In this document: one piece after another, positions 1 to 8,402 of the stretch | Layout of the letters: every line of letters starts with the position of its first letter | Position numbering within the stretch: position 1 is the first letter of the stretch | From: Roseburia_D sp964388945 | Lineage (GTDB): Bacteria > Bacillota > Clostridia > Lachnospirales > Lachnospiraceae | Reading direction: 5' to 3' | DNA: 15,465 nt | Assembly (NCBI GenBank): GCA_964388945.1 | Contig: CAYMCM010000056.1 | Location: 1 to 15,465, forward strand | Position numbers and translations under genes: made by a program | The notes under the pieces: model-generated | What the model was told of the DNA's origin: nothing | The model's database searches: none | The model's input: only the letters and a program-made list of their open reading frames with translations

Positions 1-502
1 CGCTGGAGATCAGCTGCGGAATACTCTGGCTGATCATCTGACGCAGGGTATCAATATCATTGGTATAACAGGACATGATATCGCCGTGCGCATGGGTATC
101 AAAATATTTGATCGGCAGGGTCTCCATCTTTAAAAACATATCATCACGGAAATTTTTTAAAGTTCCCTGTGTGACATTTACCATGATTCTGGTATATGCA
201 TATGCTGCTGCCACACCGCAAAGATAGAATCCTGCCACCCGCAGGATCGCATGAAGCAGTCCGCTAAAATCCGGATCGGCACTCTTTGTGAGCGGAATGA
301 TATAATCGTCAATCAATGTCTGCATAAACATGGTTCCCTGTATACTGGAAAGTGCTGTGATCAGAATACAGATCACAACGACCACACATGCCAGCCCATA
401 ATTATTAAATATGTAGGACATCAGGCGTGTAAATAATTTTCCCGGTTCTTTTGTTCCCGCACGCATTCCGCGCGGTCCCATCTGTCTCATTGGTCCCGGC
501 AT
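1..502 (-). CDS. ABC exporter half-transporter, BmrD/YheH-like (partial, C-terminus outside window)
   Basis: Only the first 167 codons lie in the window; the gene runs off the left edge. The protein begins MPGPMRQMGPRGMR, a basic, proline- and glycine-rich cytoplasmic extension, followed by a hydrophobic helix at about residues 37-55 (ACVVVVICILITAL) and the start of an exporter transmembrane domain (type IV ABC fold), including the intracellular-loop motif KYFDTHAHGDIMS. The ATPase domain is not visible. Its start lies one base after the stop of the preceding exporter gene, and its AGGAG ribosome binding site sits inside the last codons of that gene, so the two are almost certainly translationally coupled and form a heterodimer. 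An N-terminal extension on the second subunit is typical of BmrD/YheH. In such pairs this subunit carries the intact catalytic site, which is inference here. Substrate unknown, probably drugs or other amphiphiles. Confidence 0.9.
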   Translation of the reverse strand, partial: MPGPMRQMGPRGMRAGTKEPGKLFTRLMSYIFNNYGLACVVVVICILITALSSIQGTMFMQTLIDDYIIPLTKSADPDFSGLLHAILRVAGFYLCGVAAAYAYTRIMVNVTQGTLKNFRDDMFLKMETLPIKYFDTHAHGDIMSCYTNDIDTLRQMISQSIPQLISS

Positions 503-503
503 C

Positions 504-2252
504 TTACATCTCTCCTTTCTCGTCAAAATCACCACTGCCAGCGGTCTGGGATTCATAGACATCCCGGTAGATCTCATTTTTTGCAAGCAGTTCCTCGTGT
601 GTGCCGACTCCGCTGATGCATCCGTCGTCCATCACAATGATCCGGTCTGCATTCATCAGACTGGATACACGCTGTGCAATGATAAACTTCGTCGTATCCG
701 GAATTTCTTCCGCAAACGCCTTACGGATCTTCGCATCGGTCGCAGTATCAACCGCACTCGTGGAATCGTCAAGAATTAAGATCTTCGGCTTCTTTAACAA
801 TGCCCTCGCAATACACAGACGCTGTTTCTGTCCACCGGACACATTGTTTCCGCCCTGCTCAATATGGGTATTATATTTATCCGGCATCCGCTCGATAAAT
901 TCATCGGCACAGGCAAGCTCGCACGCATGGCGGCATTCCTCTTCTGTCGCATTTTTATCACCCCAACGCAGGTTATCCAGAATACTTCCGGAAAACAACA
1001 CGTTATTTTGTAATACCACGGAGACCTCATTTCGCAGAGTTTCCAAATCGTAATCACGCACATCCACACCGCCTACCATGACTTTTCCGGTGGATACGTC
1101 ATAAAGCCGTGTGATCAGATTGACCAGACTCGATTTTGCACTGCCGGTTCCGCCGAGAATACCGATCGTCTCACCGGAATGGATATTTAAGTTGATGTCT
1201 TTTAACACATAACTCTTTGCGTCTTTCTTATAACTGAAATTTACATGGTCGAAAATAACGCTTCCGTCTTTTACTTCCATGACCGGCTGATCTGGATTTT
1301 TGATGTCTGCTTCCTCGGTCAGCACCTCTGTGATACGTCTTGCGCTCGCCATACTCATGGTGATCATAACAAATACCATAGAAAGCATCATGAGACTCAT
1401 CAGAATATTCATGCAATAAGTAAGAAGACTCATCAATTCCCCGGTTGTAAGCGTATCCGCCACGATCATTTTTGCGCCAAGCCAACTGATCCCAAGGATA
1501 CAGGCATAAACGGTAAACTGCATTAACGGTGTATTCCATGCGATCAGGCTCTCTGCTCTTACAAACATATGGTATACATTTTCGCTCGCCTTTTTGAATT
1601 TCTGCTTTTCATGATCTTCTCTCACGTAGGCTTTTACCACACGGATCGCGGAGACGTTCTCCTGTACACTGGCATTTAAATCATCATATTTTTCAAATAC
1701 CTGATTGAAATACTTTGTTGCCTGACGAATAATGAGTGCAAGGCATCCACCCAGGAAAATGACCGCTACCAGATAAACGGATGCTAACTTCGCATTGATC
1801 GCAAACGCCATCACCATAGCACAGACCATGCTGATTGGTGCACGCACACACATACGCAGCAGCATCTGATACGCGTTCTGGATATTGGTCACGTCTGTGG
1901 TCAGTCTTGTGACCAGTCCCGCAGTCGAATATTTATCAATATTGGAAAAACTGTATGTCTGAATATTTTCATACATCGCCTTTCTTAAGTTTCTTGCAAA
2001 TCCGGAAGACGCTCTGGCCCCATATTTTCCACCGAGGACTCCGAACATAAGTCCTAACGCCGCGATCATGACCATCGCAGCTCCCACCATATAAATATGG
2101 TGAATGTCTCCCTTTTCCACACCATCATCAATAATAGAAGCCATCAGAAGCGGAATGACCGTTTCCATGATGACTTCCAAAATCATAAAGACCGGTGTTA
2201 AAAGAGAATCTCTTTTAAATTCTTTAATGTGTGATCCTAATGTCTTTAACAT
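504..2252 (-). CDS. ABC exporter half-transporter, BmrC/YheI-like, with degenerate ATPase site
   Basis: A 582-residue transmembrane-domain/nucleotide-binding-domain exporter half. The six-helix membrane domain spans about residues 1-310 and the ATPase domain about 335-570. Visible ATPase motifs are Walker A GGTGSAKSS (366-374, Lys373, with Ala372 in place of the usual Gly), signature VSGGQ (471-475), Walker B ILILDD (491-496) and switch loop IIAQR (524-528). Asp496 sits where the catalytic Glu is expected and Gln527 where the switch His is expected. This is the known signature of the degenerate half of heterodimeric exporters (BmrC, TM287), so the protein should work only with the adjacent partner downstream. 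The ATG is preceded by AAGGAGG at 6 nt. The gene follows a MarR regulator by 24 nt, which suggests efflux of a toxic compound under MarR control. Confidence 0.95.
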   Translation of the reverse strand: MLKTLGSHIKEFKRDSLLTPVFMILEVIMETVIPLLMASIIDDGVEKGDIHHIYMVGAAMVMIAALGLMFGVLGGKYGARASSGFARNLRKAMYENIQTYSFSNIDKYSTAGLVTRLTTDVTNIQNAYQMLLRMCVRAPISMVCAMVMAFAINAKLASVYLVAVIFLGGCLALIIRQATKYFNQVFEKYDDLNASVQENVSAIRVVKAYVREDHEKQKFKKASENVYHMFVRAESLIAWNTPLMQFTVYACILGISWLGAKMIVADTLTTGELMSLLTYCMNILMSLMMLSMVFVMITMSMASARRITEVLTEEADIKNPDQPVMEVKDGSVIFDHVNFSYKKDAKSYVLKDINLNIHSGETIGILGGTGSAKSSLVNLITRLYDVSTGKVMVGGVDVRDYDLETLRNEVSVVLQNNVLFSGSILDNLRWGDKNATEEECRHACELACADEFIERMPDKYNTHIEQGGNNVSGGQKQRLCIARALLKKPKILILDDSTSAVDTATDAKIRKAFAEEIPDTTKFIIAQRVSSLMNADRIIVMDDGCISGVGTHEELLAKNEIYRDVYESQTAGSGDFDEKGEM

Positions 2253-2276
2253 CCTTTCCCTCCTTATATTGTCCCG

Positions 2277-2711
2277 TTACTGCATCATATTCTCGTACAT
2301 TCTGTCAATATACCTGTGCAGTTCTTCTGTCTCTTCTTCGGAAAACCCCTGCATCAGCTTCCGCTCCAGATTGGTATGGTCTGTCTCCATCTTGTGAAAA
2401 ACATCCCACGCCTCCGGTGTAAGCGTAAGTTTGCGCAGCCGGGCATCCTCCGCCACACTCTCCCTGCGGATCATACCTTTTTGTTCCATGCGGTTGATCA
2501 CCTTAGACGCAGTGGAACGCGTGATCCCAAACTCCTTTTCAAGATCCTTCTGATAAATCGCTCTGTCATCATTATCCGCAAGATATCCGATGATCCAGCC
2601 ATTCGTCCCCGTCACCTGATCCAGACTCTTTTTGATCGGTGAATTTTCAAAATAGCGCATGATCAGATTGGACAGTGAATGCAGTTTTTTGGAAACATAA
2701 CCTTTTGTCAT
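2277..2711 (-). CDS. MarR-family transcriptional regulator
   Basis: A 144-residue winged helix-turn-helix protein, the usual MarR length. The DNA-binding core is visible as QKDLEKEFGITRSTASKVIN (about residues 54-73), followed by a wing with the basic-acidic pattern RRESVAEDARLRKLTLT (82-98). Helices at both ends (about 1-35 and 105-144) would form the dimer interface. It is the first gene of an operon with two exporter halves, so the simplest role is ligand-released repression of the exporter and of itself; that role is inferred from context. The ribosome binding site AAAGGA is 7 nt from the ATG. A perfect 16-bp palindrome lies between its -10 box and the ATG and is the likely operator. No cysteine occurs in the protein, so a thiol redox switch is unlikely. 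Confidence 0.93.
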   Translation of the reverse strand: MTKGYVSKKLHSLSNLIMRYFENSPIKKSLDQVTGTNGWIIGYLADNDDRAIYQKDLEKEFGITRSTASKVINRMEQKGMIRRESVAEDARLRKLTLTPEAWDVFHKMETDHTNLERKLMQGFSEEETEELHRYIDRMYENMMQ

Positions 2712-2731
2712 GACCTATTCCTTTTCTAATT

Positions 2732-2747
2732 TGTTTGACATCAAACA
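2732..2747 (-). promoter_or_regulatory. Palindromic operator, probable MarR binding site
   Basis: TGTTTGACATCAAACA is a perfect inverted repeat with 7-bp arms (TGTTTGA/TCAAACA) around a 2-bp centre. It lies directly downstream of the -10 box, sharing one base with it, and covers the expected transcription start about 25 bases ahead of the MarR start codon. Position and symmetry fit an autorepression operator of a MarR dimer. That this protein binds it is inferred. Confidence 0.72.
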
Positions 2748-2775
2748 TTATAGAAATAAAAAAACCACTTTTCAA
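2747..2775 (-). promoter_or_regulatory. Promoter of the MarR-ABC exporter operon
   Basis: Read on the minus strand, TTGAAA (-35, 2770-2775), a 17-bp spacer and TATAAT (-10, 2747-2752) form a near-consensus sigma-A promoter about 35 bases ahead of the MarR gene. The -35 box falls in the inner stem and loop of the hairpin that ends the preceding purine operon, so the promoter and terminator share DNA. Confidence 0.78.
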
Positions 2776-2790
2776 GTGGTTTTTTTATTT
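2754..2790 (-). terminator. Intrinsic terminator of the apt-purine permease operon
   Basis: A perfect 17-bp stem (2754-2770 with 2774-2790) closes on a 3-nt loop. The GC-containing core is CCACTT/AAGTGG, flanked by A and T runs of seven. It begins 18 bases after the permease stop codon. Because of the flanking runs it could also stop transcription arriving on the plus strand, though no plus-strand gene is seen nearby. Confidence 0.9.
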
Positions 2791-2808
2791 TCACAGTTTT
2801 TTCATATT

Positions 2809-4167
2809 TTACAAGAAAATGTATTTGCAGACAAAGAGCACTGTCAGCACATACATAAGCGGTGTGATCTTTTCCTTCTTACCGCAGATCAGATTAATGA
2901 ACACGTAAGAGATCACTCCGATTGCGATTCCTTCAGAAATACTGTACACCATCGGCATCGCAAGCAGGCACAGATAAGCCGGTACTGCCTCGGTCAGATC
3001 TGAAAAATCAATCTGCAATACTGCTGAGATCATCAAAAATCCTACAAAGATCAGTGCCGGTGCTGTTGCAAATCCCGGAATTGCCGTAAAGATCGGTGCA
3101 AAGAAGATCGCCAGTAAAAATAAGAATCCGGTCACAACAGAAGAAAGTCCGGTACGTGCACCTGCTCCCACACCCGCGGAGCTTTCTACGAACGTAGTCG
3201 TGGTAGATGTTCCAAATACGGCTCCGGCTGTAGTTGCGATCGCATCTGCAAGCAGTGCCGGTTTGATTCTCGGCAGTTTTTCTTCTTCATCAAGCATACC
3301 CGCCTTAGAAGATACACCGATCAGTGTTCCGATGGTATCAAAAATATCCACGAACAGGAATGAGAATAACACAACGATGAAATTGAACACTCCTACGCCA
3401 TCAAAATCTGCTGCAAAGCACTGTCCAAACGTTTTTCCGATCGCAGAAAAATCCGTCATGCCAAGTGTCGGATACAGGGAATAAAATCCGTTTTCCGCAT
3501 CCACCTGATAGATTCCTGCTGCCTGACACAACATACCAAGCACCCATGTTACAATGATACCGAGCAGGATCGATCCTCTTACATTTTTAATATAAAGCAC
3601 TACCGTGATCAGAAGTCCGATCAGCGCAAGCAAAGCACAGATTCCTTCGGTATGCCAGTTTCCTCTGAAGTCTACATAAGATACCAGTGTGGAACCATTC
3701 GCCACAACAATATGGGCACCCTGAAGTCCGATAAACGCAATGAACAGACCGATTCCGGCACTGACACCCTTCTTTAATGTACTTGGGATCGCATTAAAGA
3801 TTGCCTCACGCACATTGGTCAGTGACAGAATGATAAAGATGATTCCTTCGAGGAACACTGCCATCAGGGCAACTCTCCAGTCATAACCCATGTTACCGCA
3901 AACGGTATATGCAAAATAAGCATTCAGTCCCATGCCCGGTGCCAGCGCAAACGGATAATTTGCAAGCAGCGCCATTGCAAGGGTTCCGACAAAAGCCGCA
4001 AGACAGGTCGCAATCAGTACCGCCGTGGAATCCATTCCTGCCGCAGAAAGCATCGTCGGATTTACCGCAAGAATATATGCCATCGTCATAAAGGTCGTGA
4101 TACCTGCCAGCACCTCCGTTTTTACGTTCGTATGGTTTTCTTCTAATTTAAATAGTTTTTCCAGCAT
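2809..4167 (-). CDS. AzgA-type NCS2 purine permease (hypoxanthine/guanine/adenine uptake)
   Basis: A 452-residue polytopic membrane protein that matches the AzgA/PbuG/PbuO branch of the NCS2 nucleobase transporters in length and pattern. The N-terminus has the family hallmark TEVLAGITTFMTMAYILAVN (about 17-36), followed by PTMLSAAGMD. Further conserved-looking stretches are APGMGLNAYF (92-101), LFVDIFDTIGTLIGVSSKAG, and a glycine-rich GTSTTTTFVESSAGVGAGAR segment that belongs to the substrate and membrane core. It should import a purine base by proton symport. The exact base cannot be read from sequence, but the gene lies 29 nt after apt, which favours adenine or a broad purine range. The ATG has AGGAG at 8 nt. 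A strong terminator follows. Confidence 0.93.
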   Translation of the reverse strand: MLEKLFKLEENHTNVKTEVLAGITTFMTMAYILAVNPTMLSAAGMDSTAVLIATCLAAFVGTLAMALLANYPFALAPGMGLNAYFAYTVCGNMGYDWRVALMAVFLEGIIFIILSLTNVREAIFNAIPSTLKKGVSAGIGLFIAFIGLQGAHIVVANGSTLVSYVDFRGNWHTEGICALLALIGLLITVVLYIKNVRGSILLGIIVTWVLGMLCQAAGIYQVDAENGFYSLYPTLGMTDFSAIGKTFGQCFAADFDGVGVFNFIVVLFSFLFVDIFDTIGTLIGVSSKAGMLDEEEKLPRIKPALLADAIATTAGAVFGTSTTTTFVESSAGVGAGARTGLSSVVTGFLFLLAIFFAPIFTAIPGFATAPALIFVGFLMISAVLQIDFSDLTEAVPAYLCLLAMPMVYSISEGIAIGVISYVFINLICGKKEKITPLMYVLTVLFVCKYIFL

Positions 4168-4196
4168 TTCTTTTACTCCTGTTATTTTTATTTGTT

Positions 4197-4721
4197 TTAT
4201 TTTCCTTCATAGGTGATGACCGAAGCAACATCGTATTTTTCAAGCTTGTCCCGTCCATTTAAACCGGCAAGTTCCATTAAGAAAATGATCTTTACGACTT
4301 CCCCGCCGAGTTCTTCCACCAGTCGCGCACCGGCTTCGATCGTTCCGCCTGTCGCGATCAGATCATCGACCAGTACCACTTTCTGTCCCGGTTTTACGGA
4401 ATCTTTGTGCATTTCGATCTCTGCACTGCCGTACTCTAAATCATACTTCGCAGATATGGTCTCACATGGCAGTTTGCCTTTTTTGCGGATCGGCACAAAA
4501 GATTTGCCCATTGCATAAGCGATCGGCGCGCCGAAAATAAATCCTCTCGATTCTGCTCCCGCGATAATATCAAAGTCCACTCCGTCAAGCAGTTTTATCA
4601 TGGAATCAATGGCAAGCTTTAATCCGTCCGGATCCTGCAGCACACTTGTCACATCACGGAACAAAATGCCGGGTTCCGGAAAATCCGGGATCGTTCTTAC
4701 GTAATCTTCCATCTTTTTCAT
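4197..4721 (-). CDS. apt: Adenine phosphoribosyltransferase
   Basis: A 174-residue cytoplasmic enzyme of the usual Apt length that converts adenine and PRPP to AMP and pyrophosphate. The PRPP-binding motif VVLVDDLIATGGT is at 115-127 and the conserved AGAESRGFIFG segment at 55-65. The N-terminus MKKMEDYVRTIPDFPEPGI is typical of the family and supports the first ATG rather than the Met at position 4; a GGAGG lies 11 nt upstream of it. It is the first gene of a two-gene operon with a purine permease, so uptake and phosphoribosylation of the base would be coupled. In many Firmicutes apt lies next to relA; that is not the case here. A weak promoter candidate lies about 65-90 bases upstream, and no purine riboswitch fits the short leader. 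Confidence 0.97.
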   Translation of the reverse strand: MKKMEDYVRTIPDFPEPGILFRDVTSVLQDPDGLKLAIDSMIKLLDGVDFDIIAGAESRGFIFGAPIAYAMGKSFVPIRKKGKLPCETISAKYDLEYGSAEIEMHKDSVKPGQKVVLVDDLIATGGTIEAGARLVEELGGEVVKIIFLMELAGLNGRDKLEKYDVASVITYEGK

Positions 4722-4783
4722 TGTCTTTTTTCCTCCAGTCTTTTTCCTCTGAATTTGCTTTTCACGTGTAAAAACACATATCT

Positions 4784-4812
4784 GTTATACCATGTTCTCA
4801 ATAATTATTCAA
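4784..4812 (-). promoter_or_regulatory. Probable promoter of apt-purine permease operon
   Basis: On the minus strand, TTGAAT (4807-4812), a 17-bp spacer and TATAAC (4784-4789) give a plausible sigma-A promoter overlapping the last codons of the upstream GGDEF gene. The matches are 4/6 and 5/6. I see no clear terminator between the two genes, so some readthrough from the upstream operon is possible. Confidence 0.5.
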
Positions 4813-7445
4813 TTATAATATTCCATCCGGTAATTATTCTTACCCGCTTCCTTTACGGAATAGAGCACATGATCTGCAGCTTTAAACACATCATCATAAG
4901 GCATTTCCTCTTCTACGATCACAACACCCACGCTGATCGAAAGCTGCACTTTGTTCTCTCCGAAAGTAAAACATCTGTCCATGCGTGACACAAGTTCCTT
5001 AAATTTAGCCGCTGCCGCCTCCATATCTTTTCCGTGGAATCCGATCACAAACTCATCACCGCCATATCTTCCAAGTACAGCTTCATTTCCAAACACCTCT
5101 TTCATCGTATTGGCAAGAAGCCGCAATGCCTCGTCTCCACCAAGGTGCCCAAGTGTATCATTTACGGATTTAAACCTATCTATGTCAAGAATGGAAAACA
5201 GGATTGGAAAATGCTTTTTTTCATAGAGCTGCTTCATGCTCTTTTGGATTCCGTAACGGTTGTAAATGCCTGTGAGTGCGTCTATCCTTGCCATTTTCGC
5301 CCGCTGTCTCGCCAGGATCACAACCGCCAGAATGATGACAGCAAAAAATACAGATATTGCGATCAGGCTCGGTATCGTATTTGCTTCTATAAAACGCCCC
5401 AGTGTAACCCGCTGATCTTCTGTTTTCATACTCTCATCCAGCATGATCTGCATATTTTCATCCGGTATGCTGTAAAGCACCTTGTTGCATACCGAGATCA
5501 GTCTCGTATCACATGCTTTTTCATATGCAAAACACAAGCTGCTGCTTCCTGAGATCGGTGTAATATCCAGATGTTCAAAGCCCTGCTCCTGTGTGTAATA
5601 ATACACGCTATAATAGTCGGAAACGGTAAAATCTGCTTTTAACGACTCGATCTTGCCAAGGCTGTCCACCAGACTTTCCGTTGCTATGATCCGGGATGCC
5701 TCCGTTTGTAAGTCAGAATAATCTTCTCCATCGATCTGCGCCATAGAACCTCTTAATGCTTCGTTCGCTTTTTTAGAATTGCTCTTTACCATGACTTTCA
5801 TAACATCCATGGATTTTGTTGAAAATTTAAGCTGTGCGCTGTACTTCGGCGACTTATCCATACCGGCGATCATATCGATCTCACCATCATTTAATGCCTT
5901 TACCATCTGATCCGTATTATCATACCCTTTTTCTACCAAAGAAACATCCAGATCATCTGCTACAATGTCCATGATGCTTTTTAAAACCCCACGGAAATTT
6001 CCCGATGAATCATACTGAAAAGGTGCCATGTTCTTTAAATATCCAACTCTTAACTCTTGTAAGCCGTCAATATACTCCTGCTCTGTCTTTGAAAATTCAA
6101 TCTCATAATTTTGACTGAGCGCACTGTTTAAGACTGTGGTATGCAGTGCGGCACCCGGCATCATATCCTCCGTCCGTGATGATTCCCAGCGTTCATTCCA
6201 ATCCTTTGCTATATCCGAAAAATCTTCATCCGTCTTTCCTTCTGCCGCCTCGATCACACGTTTTATCTCGTCCGAACTGTCAAGAATGTTCAGATCTGTT
6301 GATAAGATCTGTTTTTTTCGAAAATTCTCATCACTCGCCTCATTGTCACAAAGGCAGATGACATTTTGCATCTCCTCATAACTATCAAGAATCGGATCTG
6401 TCTTTACAATGGAGAGCACCTCGTGGTCAAGCGCATAGCCGGACTCATCCAGCATAAAATCAATATAACTTCTTGCCGCCTCTTTTTCGGTACTATTTTT
6501 GTTGATACCGTAGCAGTAATCCGCCACAATCGTCATATACTGTTTTCCATTTACTTCATTCGGAAACGGCATATAGCCTACCGCATCCGGATTGTTTCCT
6601 GCATCCTGAACCTGCTTGAATGCCCAGGAACCGATCGCCATACAGCCAATCTTTCCCTCATTTAACATAATCTTTGACTGTTCCCAATCACTATTTTCCG
6701 GCGAATCCTCACAAAGTCCCTCTTTTACAATATTATAGAGCAGCTCATAAACCTGATAATGCGTCGTTCCATCTAAAAATGGGTCCAGTTCGTTTACAAA
6801 TCCATTTTCTTTATAATCCGGATCACCTGTCATAGCCAGAAACGGATACTGTTCCCATGCCTGAAGCGTCCAGCCAGCCGCGTAATTCGTATAAAACGGA
6901 ATCGCATCTGTACGTTCTTTTATCATATATAAGCTTTCAAGAAATTCATCTATAGATTTCGGCGGCTCTGTGATCCCTGCTTTATCAAATACCTCTTTGT
7001 TGTAAATCAGTCCGTTTACATATGCGGAGGAAGGTATGCCGTATATCGTGTTTTGGATAACCTTACCACCCTGCAGATAATTATACTTTTTTCCAAATTC
7101 ATCTTTGGTTCCAAGCGGCTCAAAATAATCCGCATATTGATCCGAAGAAATGAATCCCGGTATAAACAGCACATCCGGATAATCACCCGCTGCAATCTGC
7201 TCTCCGATCTCCGTCTCATAATCCGAATAGCAGGTGTAATCAATCTGTATTCCCGGATATTTCTGACTAAACGCGTCCAGATAGGGCTGCATCTCCTGCT
7301 CGGAAACATTCGAGGCAACCGCGATCACTGCTCCGGTACTGCTGTTTTCTTCCACGGCATAAACTTTCACATTCCCCATTCCTAAAAACAGCATGAGAAA
7401 AGCCGCTAAAAATGCGACTCTGCTCTTTATTCTTACTCTATTCAT
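4809..7445 (-). CDS. Membrane diguanylate cyclase with two extracellular solute-binding domains (SBP_bac_1/8 + SBP_bac_3 + TM + GGDEF)
   Basis: An 878-residue receptor-enzyme expected to make cyclic di-GMP in response to extracellular ligands. A signal peptide spans about 1-30 (hydrophobic core FLAAFLMLFLGMG, likely cleavage after VYA). Residues about 38-425 resemble a sugar-type ABC solute-binding protein (DAFSQKYPGIQIDY, PDVLFIPG, ACGxW-like IGSWAF). Residues about 464-675 resemble an amino-acid-type SBP_bac_3 domain (LRVGYLKNMAPFQYD, GEIDMIAGM). One membrane helix follows (about 691-713), then a GGDEF domain (718-878) with DALTGIYNR (722-730), DIDRFKSVND, GHLGGDEAL and an intact RYGGDEF (GGDEF 795-799). 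No RxxD inhibitory site precedes the GGDEF motif, so product inhibition through that site is unlikely. AAGGAG lies 9 nt before the ATG. The gene follows a GNAT gene by 21 bases. The ligands are unknown. Confidence 0.9.
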   Translation of the reverse strand: MNRVRIKSRVAFLAAFLMLFLGMGNVKVYAVEENSSTGAVIAVASNVSEQEMQPYLDAFSQKYPGIQIDYTCYSDYETEIGEQIAAGDYPDVLFIPGFISSDQYADYFEPLGTKDEFGKKYNYLQGGKVIQNTIYGIPSSAYVNGLIYNKEVFDKAGITEPPKSIDEFLESLYMIKERTDAIPFYTNYAAGWTLQAWEQYPFLAMTGDPDYKENGFVNELDPFLDGTTHYQVYELLYNIVKEGLCEDSPENSDWEQSKIMLNEGKIGCMAIGSWAFKQVQDAGNNPDAVGYMPFPNEVNGKQYMTIVADYCYGINKNSTEKEAARSYIDFMLDESGYALDHEVLSIVKTDPILDSYEEMQNVICLCDNEASDENFRKKQILSTDLNILDSSDEIKRVIEAAEGKTDEDFSDIAKDWNERWESSRTEDMMPGAALHTTVLNSALSQNYEIEFSKTEQEYIDGLQELRVGYLKNMAPFQYDSSGNFRGVLKSIMDIVADDLDVSLVEKGYDNTDQMVKALNDGEIDMIAGMDKSPKYSAQLKFSTKSMDVMKVMVKSNSKKANEALRGSMAQIDGEDYSDLQTEASRIIATESLVDSLGKIESLKADFTVSDYYSVYYYTQEQGFEHLDITPISGSSSLCFAYEKACDTRLISVCNKVLYSIPDENMQIMLDESMKTEDQRVTLGRFIEANTIPSLIAISVFFAVIILAVVILARQRAKMARIDALTGIYNRYGIQKSMKQLYEKKHFPILFSILDIDRFKSVNDTLGHLGGDEALRLLANTMKEVFGNEAVLGRYGGDEFVIGFHGKDMEAAAAKFKELVSRMDRCFTFGENKVQLSISVGVVIVEEEMPYDDVFKAADHVLYSVKEAGKNNYRMEYYN

Positions 7446-7466
7446 ATCAATCCGCTCCTTGTTTCA

Positions 7467-8366
7467 TTATGCATGTGAGAATACCGGGAAAAACAATTTT
7501 TCTGTCTCGATTTCCGCTAACTTCTCTCCCAGATAAAACAGTCTGTAATCATCGGCTCCATCATAAAGCTCTGCGTCAAAAAGACCAGCATCCGCTTCCT
7601 TTGGTGCAAATCCAAGCATCAGCCTGTCGTAATCCTCCCTGATCCGTGTCAGTACCTGTTCCAGCCGTATCTCGTTCTGACACAATACGCTCTGCAGACA
7701 GAGCGTCGTCCCATCCTGTTCTATCACCATGTAACAATCCAGATCTTTGCAGTACCAGACATCCTCCAGCCCGGATGTATAAAACATCTGAAGCGCATAC
7801 TTATTTGTCTGTTCGAGTGCCGCAAAAAACTTGCTGTCACGAAGTGCTTTTTCATACTGCTTTTTTACCGTCTGGTCTTCCGCAGAAACCGGCAAAAATC
7901 CTTCTTTCCTTTCTCTCTTTGCAGCTTCTTCCCGGATCTTTTTCATTTTTTCTTTCTTTAAAAGATAGCGGTATTCCAGCCCATTCTGAAATCCGAGCTT
8001 TTCATAAAATCCAAGTGCTGACAGATTCGCAAACAGATAGATCCCGTCACAGGTTCCCTGATAATCCTCGATCACCTGTCTCATCAGCTCTGCCGCGTAT
8101 CCTTTTTTTCTCTGATCCGGTGCTGTCATAACCGTACCGATCTGTATAAAAAATCTTTCCTTTCCATTCTGTACAAACCGCATCCGGTTCGCCGAAACAT
8201 TCGCAAGAATCCTTCCATTCTCCTCATAAGAATAAGGAATATATTCCCCATCAAAATATCCGTCCGTCACCCAGTTTTCAAAGCTGATGCCAAACGTCTC
8301 CTCTGCCAGTTTATTTAATCCGCCTCTCAATTTAGCATTGCGCATATAATCTTTTATCAATCTCAT
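7467..8366 (-). CDS. GNAT-family N-acetyltransferase with long C-terminal region
   Basis: I place the start at the ATG at 8366 (299 residues, MRLIKDYMRNAKLR...), because AAGGAA lies 6 nt upstream and a promoter lies just ahead; an in-frame upstream ATG at 8450 would place that promoter inside the gene. The GNAT core covers about 25-135. The acetyl-CoA loop is IGTVMTAPDQRKKGYAAELM (76-95; the Q/RxxGxA pattern binds the pyrophosphate), and NLSALGFYEKLGFQ (114-127) is the usual C-terminal motif. A charged linker (about 136-156) leads to a second region (160-299) with no motif I can name, possibly a degenerate second GNAT-like fold. The acyl acceptor is unknown. The gene is probably co-transcribed with the following diguanylate cyclase (20-bp gap, no terminator), but a functional link between the two is not evident. 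Confidence 0.85.
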   Translation of the reverse strand: MRLIKDYMRNAKLRGGLNKLAEETFGISFENWVTDGYFDGEYIPYSYEENGRILANVSANRMRFVQNGKERFFIQIGTVMTAPDQRKKGYAAELMRQVIEDYQGTCDGIYLFANLSALGFYEKLGFQNGLEYRYLLKKEKMKKIREEAAKRERKEGFLPVSAEDQTVKKQYEKALRDSKFFAALEQTNKYALQMFYTSGLEDVWYCKDLDCYMVIEQDGTTLCLQSVLCQNEIRLEQVLTRIREDYDRLMLGFAPKEADAGLFDAELYDGADDYRLFYLGEKLAEIETEKLFFPVFSHA

Positions 8367-8402
8367 TTCATTTTCCTTCTTTAATACCATTAGATTAACG
8401 TC

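Noticed and set aside
601..1053. Plus-strand open frame of 150 codons inside the exporter gene
   Set aside because: It lies antisense to a well-supported ATPase domain, with low-complexity Ser/Arg-rich translation and no family features; it is a shadow of the minus-strand gene.
4758..4778. Hairpin GTGT-AAAA-ACAC between the GGDEF gene and apt as a terminator
   Set aside because: Only four base pairs with no T run, so it is not a convincing terminator.
4722..4808. Possible purine riboswitch or PurR control upstream of apt
   Set aside because: The leader is too short for a purine aptamer and no paired PurBox-like sequence is visible.
7646..8131. Plus-strand open frame of 161 codons inside the GNAT gene
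   Set aside because: It is antisense to the GNAT gene, with a Ser/Pro/His-rich translation, no ribosome binding site and no motif.
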